Origin: CAWCDJ01 sp963794265
GTDB taxonomy: Bacteria > Acidobacteriota > Terriglobia > Bryobacterales > Bryobacteraceae
Assembly: GCA_963794265.1 (NCBI GenBank)
Contig: CAWCDJ010000005.1
Span: 372,001-436,000, forward strand
DNA length: 64,000 nt
Direction: 5' to 3'
The first letter of the stretch is position 1; every line of letters begins with the position of its first letter. The notes below the pieces were generated by a model, which worked only from the letters and a program-made list of their open reading frames with translations, did not search any database and was not told where the DNA came from. A program made the translations under genes and the position numbers. Below are positions 17,526 through 25,744 of the stretch, in pieces.

Positions 17526-18932
17526 GTGAGTGGCAGGCGAATACCCTGGGCCGGGTTATGGAAATCCGAGTTACCGGCGCCGGAAACGGCCCCTGCCGTG
17601 ATGGTCCGCACGTTCCTGATGTTTCTCGGATTCGTCTTCTTTATCGCATTTACATCATTCGGGTTACAGGCCCGCGGTCTAATTGGAGCGCGAGGCATCC
17701 TGCCCTTCGCCGAGTACCTTCGGTTGATCCACGAATCCGCCGGTGGCGCGGCATATTGGGACGTCCCGAGCCTGTTATGGCTGAGCCCGGGTGATGCCGC
17801 GTTAGGTGCCGTCTGGCTGGCGGGCGCGCTGTTTGCGCTGGCGGCCATCTTCTCTCCCTGGAGGCGGGCGGCCCTGGCCGCGTGCGTCGTGCTGTGGCTC
17901 TCGCTGTGCTCCGTGGGGCAGGATTTTCTTGCGTTCCAGTGGGATGCTCTGCTGGTGGAAGCGGGGTTCCTGGCGATTTTTGCCGACGCCTCGGCGGTCC
18001 GCATTTGGCTCTTTCGCTGGCTGCTGTTCCGCCTGATGTTCTTTAGCGGGGTGGTTAAGCTCGCAAGCCATGACGTGGCATGGCGCAACCTGACGGCCCT
18101 GCACTTCCACTACGAAACACAACCGCTGCCGACGCCGCTCGCGTGGTACGCCTTTCAGTTGCCGATGTGGTTCCAGCAAATCTCGACGGCCCTCGTGTTG
18201 ATCGGGGAGTTAGCCGTGCCGCTGCTGTTCTTTGCGCCGCGCAGGATCCGCCGCACAGCCGGATGGATCACGGTGGCTCTCCAGCTTCTGATTCTCGCCA
18301 CCGGCAATTACACGTTCTTCAACTTCCTGGCGATCGCGCTGGCCGCCTGGTTGTTTATCGACGCCGAACCGCGCGTCCGGAGCCGGAAGCATCGCGCCGT
18401 TTCGATCGCCCTGGCCGCGCTGATCGGCACCGCCAGCCTCATGATCTGCCTGGAGCAGCTTTCGATTCCGCTGCCTCCGGGAGGCGCCGCCGTGGTGCAT
18501 GCCGTGGCTCCGTTCGACATCGTGAACTCGTACGGCCTGTTCGCCGTGATGACCACCACGCGCCCCGAGATCGTGGTCGAAGGGTCCAACGACGGCACGG
18601 ACTGGCGCGCTTACGAGTTCCGATATAAACCCGGCGACCCGCGGCGGGCGCCGCCGGTGGTCGAACCCGGCCAGCCGCGCCTCGACTGGCAGATGTGGTT
18701 TGCCGCGCTCGGCAGTTATCAGCAGAACCGCTGGTTCGTGAATTTCATGCTGCGGCTGCTTCAGGGCGAACCCGGCGTGCTCCGACTGCTGGCGTACAAC
18801 CCCTTCCCGAACGCCCCGCCGAAGTACGTGAGGGCGCGCCTCTATCTCTACCATTTCACGCACCCCGGCTCGCCCGACTGGTGGACGCGCGAACCACGCG
18901 GCCTGTATTTTCCACCCGTAAGCCTGAAGTGA
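17526..18932 (+). CDS. Lipase maturation factor family membrane protein
   Basis: 468 residues. Multiple membrane helices, the diagnostic GILPFAEYLRLI, QDFLAFQWDALLVEAGFLAI and FFSGVVKLASHDVAWRNLTALHFHYETQPLP segments (quoted in part) and the C-terminal RLDWQMWFAALGSYQQNRWF block match the LMF1 family, ER chaperones for lipases in animals and of unknown job in bacteria. GTG at 17526 has GGGGGA upstream; an ATG at 17601 is an alternative. Divergent from the dehydratase pair with a relatively AT-rich 108-base gap that should hold both promoters. Confidence 0.85.
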   Translation: MSGRRIPWAGLWKSELPAPETAPAVMVRTFLMFLGFVFFIAFTSFGLQARGLIGARGILPFAEYLRLIHESAGGAAYWDVPSLLWLSPGDAALGAVWLAGALFALAAIFSPWRRAALAACVVLWLSLCSVGQDFLAFQWDALLVEAGFLAIFADASAVRIWLFRWLLFRLMFFSGVVKLASHDVAWRNLTALHFHYETQPLPTPLAWYAFQLPMWFQQISTALVLIGELAVPLLFFAPRRIRRTAGWITVALQLLILATGNYTFFNFLAIALAAWLFIDAEPRVRSRKHRAVSIALAALIGTASLMICLEQLSIPLPPGGAAVVHAVAPFDIVNSYGLFAVMTTTRPEIVVEGSNDGTDWRAYEFRYKPGDPRRAPPVVEPGQPRLDWQMWFAALGSYQQNRWFVNFMLRLLQGEPGVLRLLAYNPFPNAPPKYVRARLYLYHFTHPGSPDWWTREPRGLYFPPVSLK

Positions 18933-18936
18933 GTAA

Positions 18937-18978
18937 GTAGGGTAGGCCTCCCGGCCTGCCCATCGCATCTTACCCTAC
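18937..18978. repeat. Palindromic repeat, copy 3 (nested hairpin between convergent genes)
   Basis: GTAGGGTA (18937-18944) pairs perfectly with TACCCTAC (18971-18978); inside, GGCC-TCCC-GGCC (18945-18956) forms a second small hairpin. The site sits between two convergent genes and could serve as a bidirectional terminator. The CTA at 18975-18977 is the stop codon of the alcohol dehydrogenase gene. Confidence 0.55.
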
Positions 18979-20192
18979 GCCGCGCGGTCCAGCCCCGGTT
19001 TCAGCACAACCTTGGTGACGCCCTCACCCGGCCCGACGCCGCGGTGCACGAAACGCGAGTAAGCGTCCGGAGCCTGGCTCAAGGGCAGCCGGTGGCTTAC
19101 GATGAAACTCGGCTTGGCGCGCCCGTTGATGATCATGTCGCGCAGGAACTCGTTGTAGCGCTTGACCGGCGCCTGTCCCATGCCGATTTCGATGGCCTTG
19201 TCCCAGAACTCGCCCAGCGGAAACATGTACTCTCCGTGCCTGGCCTGCTCGTTCACCCCGCCCGGGTCTTGTGAAAAGTAGACGCCGATCAACCCCACGT
19301 GGCCCGTGGGGTTCACGATTTTCGCCAGTTGCCGTATGGTCTGCATGGGGTCTTCGCGATCCGGGTTGGCATCGCTCTGGGCCTGGTACCCCACCGCGTC
19401 GATGCCGCACATCACGCCCTCCATCTTCTGCTCTTCGGGCCGCAGCGCGCTCATCTGGCGCTTATTCTCCTTGCGCAGTTTCCGGATCTGATCGGCGGCG
19501 TCGTCCTTGGTGAAATCCACGGGAATCGCACCGATCTCTTCGGCCTTGCGCAGACGGTCGGGCGCGCGGTCCACGACAAACACCTGCGCCGCGCCGCGCA
19601 ACAGCGAACTGTATGCCGAGAGCAGGCCGACCGGTCCGGCGCCGTAGACCGCCACGCTATCGCCCTCGTGGACGTGCGCCAGTTCCGCGGCGTGCCATGC
19701 GGTGGGGAAGATATCCGCCAGCAGCACGAAATCGTCTTCCAGGTCGTCGCCTTCCCGGCCGGGCAGCTTGAGGCAATTGAAATCGGCGAATGGAACCCGC
19801 AGGCGTTCGGCCTGCCCCCCGCGGTAAGGGCCCATGCCCGCATAGCCGTAGCCGGCGGTGGTGCCCTTGGGGTTGGCGGTCAGGCACGAATTCGTGTAGC
19901 CCCGGACGCAGTTGAAACAGAAACCGCAGGCCACGTTGAACGGCAGCACCACGCGGTCGCCCTTGCGGATGGAGCGCACGGCCGGGCCGGTCTCTTCCAC
20001 GATCCCCATATTCTCGTGGCCGAAGACGGTGCCGGGCTCTGCCGAACTGCGCGCCTGGTACATGTGAAGATCGCTGCCGCAGATCGCGGCGCTGGTAATC
20101 CGTACAATCGCATCGTCGGGCGATTCCACCTTGGGATCCGGAACCTCCTCCACCTCGACGTGTTCCTTTCCTTTGTAGACGACGGCCTTCAT
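18975..20192 (-). CDS. Zinc-dependent alcohol dehydrogenase (formaldehyde-dehydrogenase-like MDR)
   Basis: 405 residues, medium-chain dehydrogenase. Catalytic zinc ligands fit CGSDLHMY and GHENMG; a structural-zinc-like cysteine set is in CGFCFNCVRGYTNSC. The cofactor motif is GAGPVGLLS. Length and the insert DPGGVNEQARHGEYMFPLGEFWDKA match the glutathione-independent formaldehyde dehydrogenase subgroup (FdhA-type). ATG at 20192 has GGGAG eight bases upstream. Exact substrate not provable here; it is downstream of the amine oxidase gene, which runs on the same strand but is 83 bases away with the ADH gene transcribed second or apart. Confidence 0.85.
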   Translation of the reverse strand: MKAVVYKGKEHVEVEEVPDPKVESPDDAIVRITSAAICGSDLHMYQARSSAEPGTVFGHENMGIVEETGPAVRSIRKGDRVVLPFNVACGFCFNCVRGYTNSCLTANPKGTTAGYGYAGMGPYRGGQAERLRVPFADFNCLKLPGREGDDLEDDFVLLADIFPTAWHAAELAHVHEGDSVAVYGAGPVGLLSAYSSLLRGAAQVFVVDRAPDRLRKAEEIGAIPVDFTKDDAADQIRKLRKENKRQMSALRPEEQKMEGVMCGIDAVGYQAQSDANPDREDPMQTIRQLAKIVNPTGHVGLIGVYFSQDPGGVNEQARHGEYMFPLGEFWDKAIEIGMGQAPVKRYNEFLRDMIINGRAKPSFIVSHRLPLSQAPDAYSRFVHRGVGPGEGVTKVVLKPGLDRAA

Positions 20193-20275
20193 GAGTGCTC
20201 CCTTCGTGGCCAGCGTAGCGCCGGCTCCGCGCGGGAGTACGTTCATTTGCGTGCGATCGAAAAAACGCCAGTGCT

Positions 20276-22237
20276 TCAGCGCACCGGCCGCAGGTCCATC
20301 GCCGGATTCTCGTTGAAGAAGCCCCAGGGCACCAGTTTGAAGCCAATCGGATACGTCGGCATCACCGGCCAGTCTTCGGGACGCGGGTTGTGCGTGAGAC
20401 CCAAGGTGTACCACAGCACGATATCGCGGTTCGCGATGGGGCGATCGGCCGCGGTCCACTTCGCCAGGCCGTCGTTGCCGCGGCTTTGATACGGAAACTC
20501 GCCCGCGGCGAAGCGCTCCGATTCGCGGTACGGCGTCACCCAGACGTGCGCGTTCAGGAAGCCGGCCCGCTTGCGCACCCAGGAATCCGGCAGCGCCATC
20601 GGCACGGCATTCTCTCCGGGCAGCAGGGCGTAGCCGGTCGGCTGGCCCAGCGAGTTCCTGACCGATGGGTTCACCACGATCCAGCGGCGGCTGGTCTCCA
20701 GCTTGATGCGGCGCTCCGCCTGGCGCTCGGTCTTGAGCGGCGTCTCTTTCATCACGAAGGCGCCTCCATAGGGATTCTCTTTCCCGGCAGGAACCGGAAC
20801 GCTGTTCATTTCGAGCGCCTGGTTGGCCTGGCCATCCACGTCCAGATCCAGGCGGAAACAGAAGAAGTGCTGGTGATGGACCGCCGCCAGATTCTTCGCC
20901 ACCAGGTGGGCGTGCGGGCCGGCGGCGTGATCCGGCACGCCCTTCACCGACATGATCCCGGTCAGCAGGACCCGGGATTCGAGCGTGCCGTCCTGATGGA
21001 AAATCCACTCGAACCCGTACTCGTAATTGCCCGCTTCGGTGATGTAGGAAATTACCAGGTCGCGAGCGCGGCGCGTGTTTTCGGCGTGTTTCCAGGCAAT
21101 CCCGCCGTCCAGTTCGTAGATCGCCACGGCGCCGGGGATGGTGCGGGGCTCGCCGGTTTCGGTGGCAACCACGGCATCGTAGACCTGGCAGTTGGTGGGG
21201 CAGTCGGCGCCCGGCTTGAGCGGGCTTGCCAGGGTCCCCAGCCCCAGTTCTCCCTCATCGAAGGTGTTGCGGAAGAACCAGGCGCCGCCGGGGTCGCCGT
21301 AAGGCACCGCCATTTCGGAGAGGGACGCGCGATAGAGCACGGAGCGAAGTCGCCCGCGATCCTCGTAGCCCACGGTGTACAGCACCAAGCCCTCGCGCGG
21401 CGTCAGGGCGTAACGAAACCGCCACTTTTCCCAGCGCACTTCTCCTTTGTCTATGTGGTAGCCGGGACCGTCGCTCTGCACGATCTGGAGCGGCGCCGGC
21501 GGCGGGCGAAGCGGCCGGTTCGAGCCCGGGTCCAGATCGTAGTTCTCGCGCGCCACCGGCGCATCGCGATCGGTGTCGAGGAAGTCGAGCACCTGCCCGG
21601 TGGTGAGGTTGACGTGCACCGCGATTCCCTCTACCGGATGCGCGTAATAGTTCTCGCCCGCGCCTCCATAATAGGGCGTCACACGTACGATTCGCCCGTG
21701 GTCTTCGCCCGGCAGCCCGAAATATCCGGCGGGCCACGCCACCGTGTAGACCGAATTCGGATCGCCGATGCCGCGCTCCCGGATTGCCCGGCTCCATCGC
21801 GGGTCCGAGCGCACGATGCGATCCGCCAGCGCGGAATCCGCCTCGCCCACCGGGGGCTGCGCGCCCGGCACTTCCTTCCACGAAGCAAGCCGGTTGGCGG
21901 AAAGGTCCGCCACCGCTTCGTAGGTGCGGTTGGTTCCCTGGTCGTAGACCACCGCGAAAGCCCGGCGGGGCGCTGCCAGACCTTTGAGGACGGCTTCCTT
22001 GGGAGGCTCGTCAAGCGCCAGAAAGTTGAAGCGGGGCGCGCTCGGGAGGCGGCCCGAAGCTTTGAAGATACGGACGGCCGTGCGAATCTCCTGGGCGGTC
22101 AGTGGCGCCAGGGGGTTGGGCGCCGCATGGGATACCGCACTCATCACAGCCACCCAAAAAAGCCCTCGCAGCGCTCGGGCGAAGGCGCTTGTCTCCTTGT
22201 CCCGACAGGCGCACCCGCCTCGCGTTTCGATCGTCAT
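20276..22237 (-). CDS. Exported copper amine oxidase
   Basis: 653 residues. Copper/TPQ enzymes oxidise primary amines to aldehydes, ammonia and peroxide. The TPQ precursor is Tyr405 in AGNYEYGF (family rule Asn-Tyr-Asp/Glu); copper ligands are His455 and His457 (HHQHFF) and His616 (LTHNPRPEDWP). The N-terminal region has a basic start and a hydrophobic stretch (ALRGLFWVAVMSAVSHA), a signal peptide, so the protein acts outside the cytoplasm. ATG at 22237 was chosen because upstream codons cross the divergent intergenic region. Neighbouring ADH could handle the aldehyde product, an inference only. Confidence 0.9.
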   Translation of the reverse strand: MTIETRGGCACRDKETSAFARALRGLFWVAVMSAVSHAAPNPLAPLTAQEIRTAVRIFKASGRLPSAPRFNFLALDEPPKEAVLKGLAAPRRAFAVVYDQGTNRTYEAVADLSANRLASWKEVPGAQPPVGEADSALADRIVRSDPRWSRAIRERGIGDPNSVYTVAWPAGYFGLPGEDHGRIVRVTPYYGGAGENYYAHPVEGIAVHVNLTTGQVLDFLDTDRDAPVARENYDLDPGSNRPLRPPPAPLQIVQSDGPGYHIDKGEVRWEKWRFRYALTPREGLVLYTVGYEDRGRLRSVLYRASLSEMAVPYGDPGGAWFFRNTFDEGELGLGTLASPLKPGADCPTNCQVYDAVVATETGEPRTIPGAVAIYELDGGIAWKHAENTRRARDLVISYITEAGNYEYGFEWIFHQDGTLESRVLLTGIMSVKGVPDHAAGPHAHLVAKNLAAVHHQHFFCFRLDLDVDGQANQALEMNSVPVPAGKENPYGGAFVMKETPLKTERQAERRIKLETSRRWIVVNPSVRNSLGQPTGYALLPGENAVPMALPDSWVRKRAGFLNAHVWVTPYRESERFAAGEFPYQSRGNDGLAKWTAADRPIANRDIVLWYTLGLTHNPRPEDWPVMPTYPIGFKLVPWGFFNENPAMDLRPVR

Positions 22238-22307
22238 GCGCAACCTTCGCGCACCATCGTAGCGCAACCCGCCGCCGTGACCGCAAGGTGAAAGAGTAGT
22301 GCCGGAT

Positions 22308-22337
22308 GGGGATTCGAAATCCCCTGGCCGGGGTATT
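22308..22337. promoter_or_regulatory. Overlapping inverted repeats in a divergent intergenic region
   Basis: GGGGATT (22308-22314) pairs with AATCCCC (22318-22324), which can also pair imperfectly with GGGGTATT (22330-22337). The 139-base gap separates the amine oxidase gene and the histidine kinase gene. It could be an operator, or in the kinase leader RNA two alternative stems. No known motif recognised. Confidence 0.35.
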
Positions 22338-22376
22338 CCGGGTTGCGCCCGATTTGCTCTATTCTCTGGGTAGGCC

Positions 22377-23675
22377 GTGACTGCCACTTCCGTCAGTACC
22401 GAACCGTCCGTTCGCGAAGCCGGTGCTCCGGTTGGCAAATCTCCGAAAGCCCCGGCAGGTGCCAGTGTAGGGCAGGCGGACGAATCAGGTCCGCCGTATC
22501 CCGAAAAGCCGGCCTGGCTGCGCTACGGTTACGCGTGCCTCAGCGTAATCGCGGCGGGCGCCGCCCGCATCATCCTGGACCGGTATTTCGGCTACCACCA
22601 CCCGTACGCGACTTTCTACGTCGCGGCCCTGCTGTCGGCCTGGTACGGAGGCCTGGGACCGGCGCTGCTGTCCGCCATGGGAGGTGCGGGAGTGATTACC
22701 CTGCTGGCCTTCGCGCCGCCATTCCTCGACGGCGGCGGCGCCAACACCCTGGTCGGTTTCGAGTTTTATTTCATCGTGTCGTTCACCGGCATCATTCTTC
22801 TCGAGGCCCAGCGGCGGGCCGAGCGAAGGTCCTCCCGCAACGCCGAGCTGGCCAGGCGAAGAATGCTGGACTTGGAAGAGGCCACCGGACGGCGTCTAAT
22901 TGCGGAGGCCGAAACGCGCGAGGCCCGGGAGCGCCTGCACGAGGCGCAGAAACTGGAGAGCATCGGGCTGCTGGCGGGCGGCATCGCGCACGATTTTAAT
23001 AATCTGCTGACCGGCGTTCTGGGCAGCGCCAGCCTGGCAATCGACATGGTGCCGCCGGAGAGCACGGCGCACCGGATGCTGGAAGTGGTCCTGTCGAGCG
23101 CCAGTCGAGCGGCGCAATTGACCAGCCAGTTACTTGCCTACGCCGGCAAAGGCTCATACGTGACCGATTTCGTCGACCTTTCGGATCTCACCCGGCAGGC
23201 GAGCGAAGCCCTGCGGCCGTCGCTCCCTCCCGCCGTGGAACTGCATTGTGAATTGCGGGACGAACTCCCCAAGCTCAGGGCCGACCCCTCGCAGATCCGG
23301 CAACTGGCTAGTAACCTCATCGAGAACGCGGCGGAGGCGATCGGAGACCGGCCCCACGGGACGCTGATTCTGCGAACCGACGTCCTGGTGGTGGAAGATC
23401 CAAGGCTGTACGCCACAGCCGCCGCGGGCCAGATCTTCCCCGGAACTTACGTCGTCTTGCAGGTGGAGGACAACGGAGAGGGAATCGAGCCGGCGGTGCT
23501 GCCGCGGATCTTCGAGCCGTTCGTTACAACGCGCTTCACGGGGCGCGGCCTGGGCCTGGCGGCGGTCTCGGGAATTGCCCGTTCGCTGAAGGGAGCGGTG
23601 CTGGTCTCCTCCAAGCGAGGCGAGGGCGCGCTGTTTTCGGTTCTCTTTCCCGTGATCGAGAACGGCCGGAGATAG
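22377..23675 (+). CDS. Membrane sensor histidine kinase
   Basis: 432 residues. A membrane region with three to four helices (about residues 50-140; YATFYVAALLSAWYGGLGPALL is DUF4118-like, quoted in part) is followed by a coiled linker, the H-box GGIAHDFNNLLTG (His about 205), the N-box LIENAAEAIGD, and G-boxes DNGEGIEP and GRGLGLAAV. GTG at 22377 begins the frame. It lacks an attached receiver, and no response regulator gene is adjacent, so its partner lies elsewhere. Divergent from the amine oxidase gene; the signal is unknown. Confidence 0.88.
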   Translation: MTATSVSTEPSVREAGAPVGKSPKAPAGASVGQADESGPPYPEKPAWLRYGYACLSVIAAGAARIILDRYFGYHHPYATFYVAALLSAWYGGLGPALLSAMGGAGVITLLAFAPPFLDGGGANTLVGFEFYFIVSFTGIILLEAQRRAERRSSRNAELARRRMLDLEEATGRRLIAEAETREARERLHEAQKLESIGLLAGGIAHDFNNLLTGVLGSASLAIDMVPPESTAHRMLEVVLSSASRAAQLTSQLLAYAGKGSYVTDFVDLSDLTRQASEALRPSLPPAVELHCELRDELPKLRADPSQIRQLASNLIENAAEAIGDRPHGTLILRTDVLVVEDPRLYATAAAGQIFPGTYVVLQVEDNGEGIEPAVLPRIFEPFVTTRFTGRGLGLAAVSGIARSLKGAVLVSSKRGEGALFSVLFPVIENGRR

Positions 23676-23698
23676 CGGCCCTGTGCGGCCGCAGCCAG

Positions 23699-23722
23699 AG
23701 AGCCGCGACCGTCAGAGAGCGG
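23699..23722 (+). repeat. 24-bp interspersed repeat, copy A
   Basis: AGAGCCGCGACC plus GTCAGAGAGCGG, located just after the histidine kinase stop. It matches the copy at 54358-54381 (opposite strand) at 23 of 24 bases and the copy inside thiE (31471-31494) at 20 of 24. Confidence 0.65.
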
Positions 23723-23730
23723 GCAGCACC

Positions 23731-25059
23731 TTACACAACTTCTTCCGACCAGCTTTCGAGCACCTGCTTGACCTTCGTCATGAACTGATCGGCCAAAGCG
23801 CCGTCCACCAGGCGGTGGTCGAAAGTGAGCGAGAGGTGGGAAATCGAGCGGATGGCAATCGCATCGTCGATCACGACCGGCGTCTTATCGACAGTCCCGA
23901 CCCCCAGAATCGCCACCTGCGGCTGATTGATGATGGGCGTGCCGAACAGGCTGCCGAAGCTGCCGAAATTCGTGATCGAGAAGGTACCCCCGGCCACCTC
24001 GTCCGGCTTTAGCTGCCGCGACCGGGCGCGCGCGGCCAGGTCCGCAATCGAGCGCTGCAACCCCAGGACGTTCTTTTCGTCCGCGGCGCGGATCACCGGA
24101 ACGATCAGGCCGTTTTCGAGAGCCACCGCGATCCCGATATTGATCTCGTTGTGGTAGATGATGCTGGTTCCGTCGAGCGAGGCATTGAGCAGCGGAAACT
24201 GCCGCAGCGCCACGACCGCCGCGCGCGTGATGAAGGGCAGGTAGGTCAGCGAGAAGCCGTAGCTCGCCTGGAAGTCGGCCTTGTGGCGTTCCCGCATCTT
24301 CGCCACCCTGGTCATATCCACGCGGTGTACGGTGGTAACGTGCGGCGACGTGCGCTTGGAGAGCACCATGTGCTCGGCGATCTTCTGCCGCATGGTGCTG
24401 AGAGCTTCCACCCGGGTCCTGGCCGGTCCTGCCGCGGGCAGCGGCGCGAACGGCTGGGCGGCTGCGGCCGGCGGCGCGGGAGGCGGAGCCGCGGCGGGGT
24501 GCGCCGGGGCGGCGGGTCGCACCGGGGCGGCGGGCGGCGCGGGAGCCGCCTGCTGCGCCAGATGGGCTTCCACATCCTGCTTCGTGATGCGGCCGCCCGC
24601 ACCCGTGCCCCGCACGCGCGAAAGGTCGAGGTTGTTCTCGCGCGCCATCCTCCGGACCAGCGGCGAAAGGGGGCCGGACGGCTCCGCCGGTGCTGCATCC
24701 TCAACTGCCTGCGGCGCGGGCGTGGGCTCGATCGTCTCCTGCGCGGGCGGCGCGGGCGGCGGTGCCGCCGGCTGCGGTGGAGGAGGCGGAACCGCGGCGG
24801 CCGCCTGGGGCTTCGCCGCCCCGCCGGCTTCGTCGATCCGGGCCACCACCGTGTTGATGCCGACGGTCTTGCCTTCCTCCACCAGAACCTCCGACAGCGT
24901 TCCCGCAGCAGGAGAAGGAATCTCGGTATCCACCTTGTCCGTCGAGATCTCGAAGAGCGGCTCGTCGCGTTCCACCCGCTCGCCGGGCTTCTTGAGCCAC
25001 TTGGTCAGGGTCCCTTCCACGATGCTTTCGCCCATCTGGGGCATCACTACGTCGGTCAT
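23731..25059 (-). CDS. Dihydrolipoyl acyltransferase (E2 of a 2-oxoacid dehydrogenase)
   Basis: 442 residues. N-terminal lipoyl domain with the lipoyl-Lys42 in FEISTDKVDTEIPSP, a Pro/Ala linker, an E3-binding domain (SPLVRRMARENNLDLSRVRG, about 148-183), a second Pro/Ala linker, and the catalytic domain ending in TFDHRLVDGALADQF, which bears the active-site His. It moves acyl groups from the lipoyl arm to CoA. E1 genes are not in the window, so pyruvate, 2-oxoglutarate and branched-chain specificities cannot be separated. Last gene of lpdA-lipB-E2, one base after lipB. Confidence 0.9.
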   Translation of the reverse strand: MTDVVMPQMGESIVEGTLTKWLKKPGERVERDEPLFEISTDKVDTEIPSPAAGTLSEVLVEEGKTVGINTVVARIDEAGGAAKPQAAAAVPPPPPQPAAPPPAPPAQETIEPTPAPQAVEDAAPAEPSGPLSPLVRRMARENNLDLSRVRGTGAGGRITKQDVEAHLAQQAAPAPPAAPVRPAAPAHPAAAPPPAPPAAAAQPFAPLPAAGPARTRVEALSTMRQKIAEHMVLSKRTSPHVTTVHRVDMTRVAKMRERHKADFQASYGFSLTYLPFITRAAVVALRQFPLLNASLDGTSIIYHNEINIGIAVALENGLIVPVIRAADEKNVLGLQRSIADLAARARSRQLKPDEVAGGTFSITNFGSFGSLFGTPIINQPQVAILGVGTVDKTPVVIDDAIAIRSISHLSLTFDHRLVDGALADQFMTKVKQVLESWSEEVV

Positions 25060-25060
25060 G

Positions 25061-25744
25061 TCAATTCTCGCTTTCGTGTTCAGCAGCTGTGAGGACCGGA
25101 GCCTCGATCAGCATCTCGCATTCAAAAACGCGGCCGAAATGCCCGGCCAGGGTCCGCCCGACTTCCTTGGCGGTGGTGCGGACTCCAAGCTGCGACAGGG
25201 AGGTCACCGGCCTGGTCAGCCCGCAGGGAACGATGTACTGGAAGTAGCTGAGGTCCGTGTTCACGTTCAACGCGAATCCGTGGGAAGTGACCCATCGGCT
25301 GAGGTGCACCCCGATGGCGGCGATCTTGCGCCCGTCCACCCACACTCCGGTAAGCTTCGGAATGCGGCCGGCCGCTATGCCGTAGTCGGCCAGCGTATCG
25401 ATGATCACCTGCTCGATCGACCGCACATAGGCTCCCACATCGCGCTTCCATTCGCGCAGATCGAGGATGGGATAGCCGACCAACTGGCCGGGACCGTGGT
25501 ACGTCACATCGCCGCCGCGGTCGGTGGGGTAGAAGGAAATGCCCGCGCGGGCCAGGATCTCGCCGCTCGCCAGCAGGTTTTCCGGGTGCCCGTTGCGCCC
25601 CAGCGTGATGACGTGCGGATGCTCGAGCAGCAGCAGGTGATCCGGTGTCTGTCCCAGCTTTCGGGCAGCCACGATCTGCTGCTGCATGGCCAGCGCATCG
25701 CCGTAAGCGATGCGTCCGAGCTCGCGCACCGAGCACTTACGCAT
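25061..25744 (-). CDS. lipB: Lipoyl(octanoyl) transferase
   Basis: 227 residues. LipB moves octanoate from acyl carrier protein to the lipoyl Lys of E2 subunits. The RGGDVTYHGPGQLVGYPI motif (in part), the catalytic Lys in GRKIAAIGV and the catalytic Cys in IVPCGL are present. The ATG at 25744 overlaps the lpdA end by eight bases; the longer frame to 25780 would overlap more and has no added family match. Position between lpdA and E2 places the lipoylation enzyme in the same transcript as its substrate protein. Confidence 0.92.
   Translation of the reverse strand: MRKCSVRELGRIAYGDALAMQQQIVAARKLGQTPDHLLLLEHPHVITLGRNGHPENLLASGEILARAGISFYPTDRGGDVTYHGPGQLVGYPILDLREWKRDVGAYVRSIEQVIIDTLADYGIAAGRIPKLTGVWVDGRKIAAIGVHLSRWVTSHGFALNVNTDLSYFQYIVPCGLTRPVTSLSQLGVRTTAKEVGRTLAGHFGRVFECEMLIEAPVLTAAEHESEN

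Noticed and set aside
22300..22345. tRNA-like T-arm (GGGGATTCGAAATCCCC)
   Set aside because: No acceptor stem, D-arm or anticodon arm can be built around it; treated as an inverted repeat.
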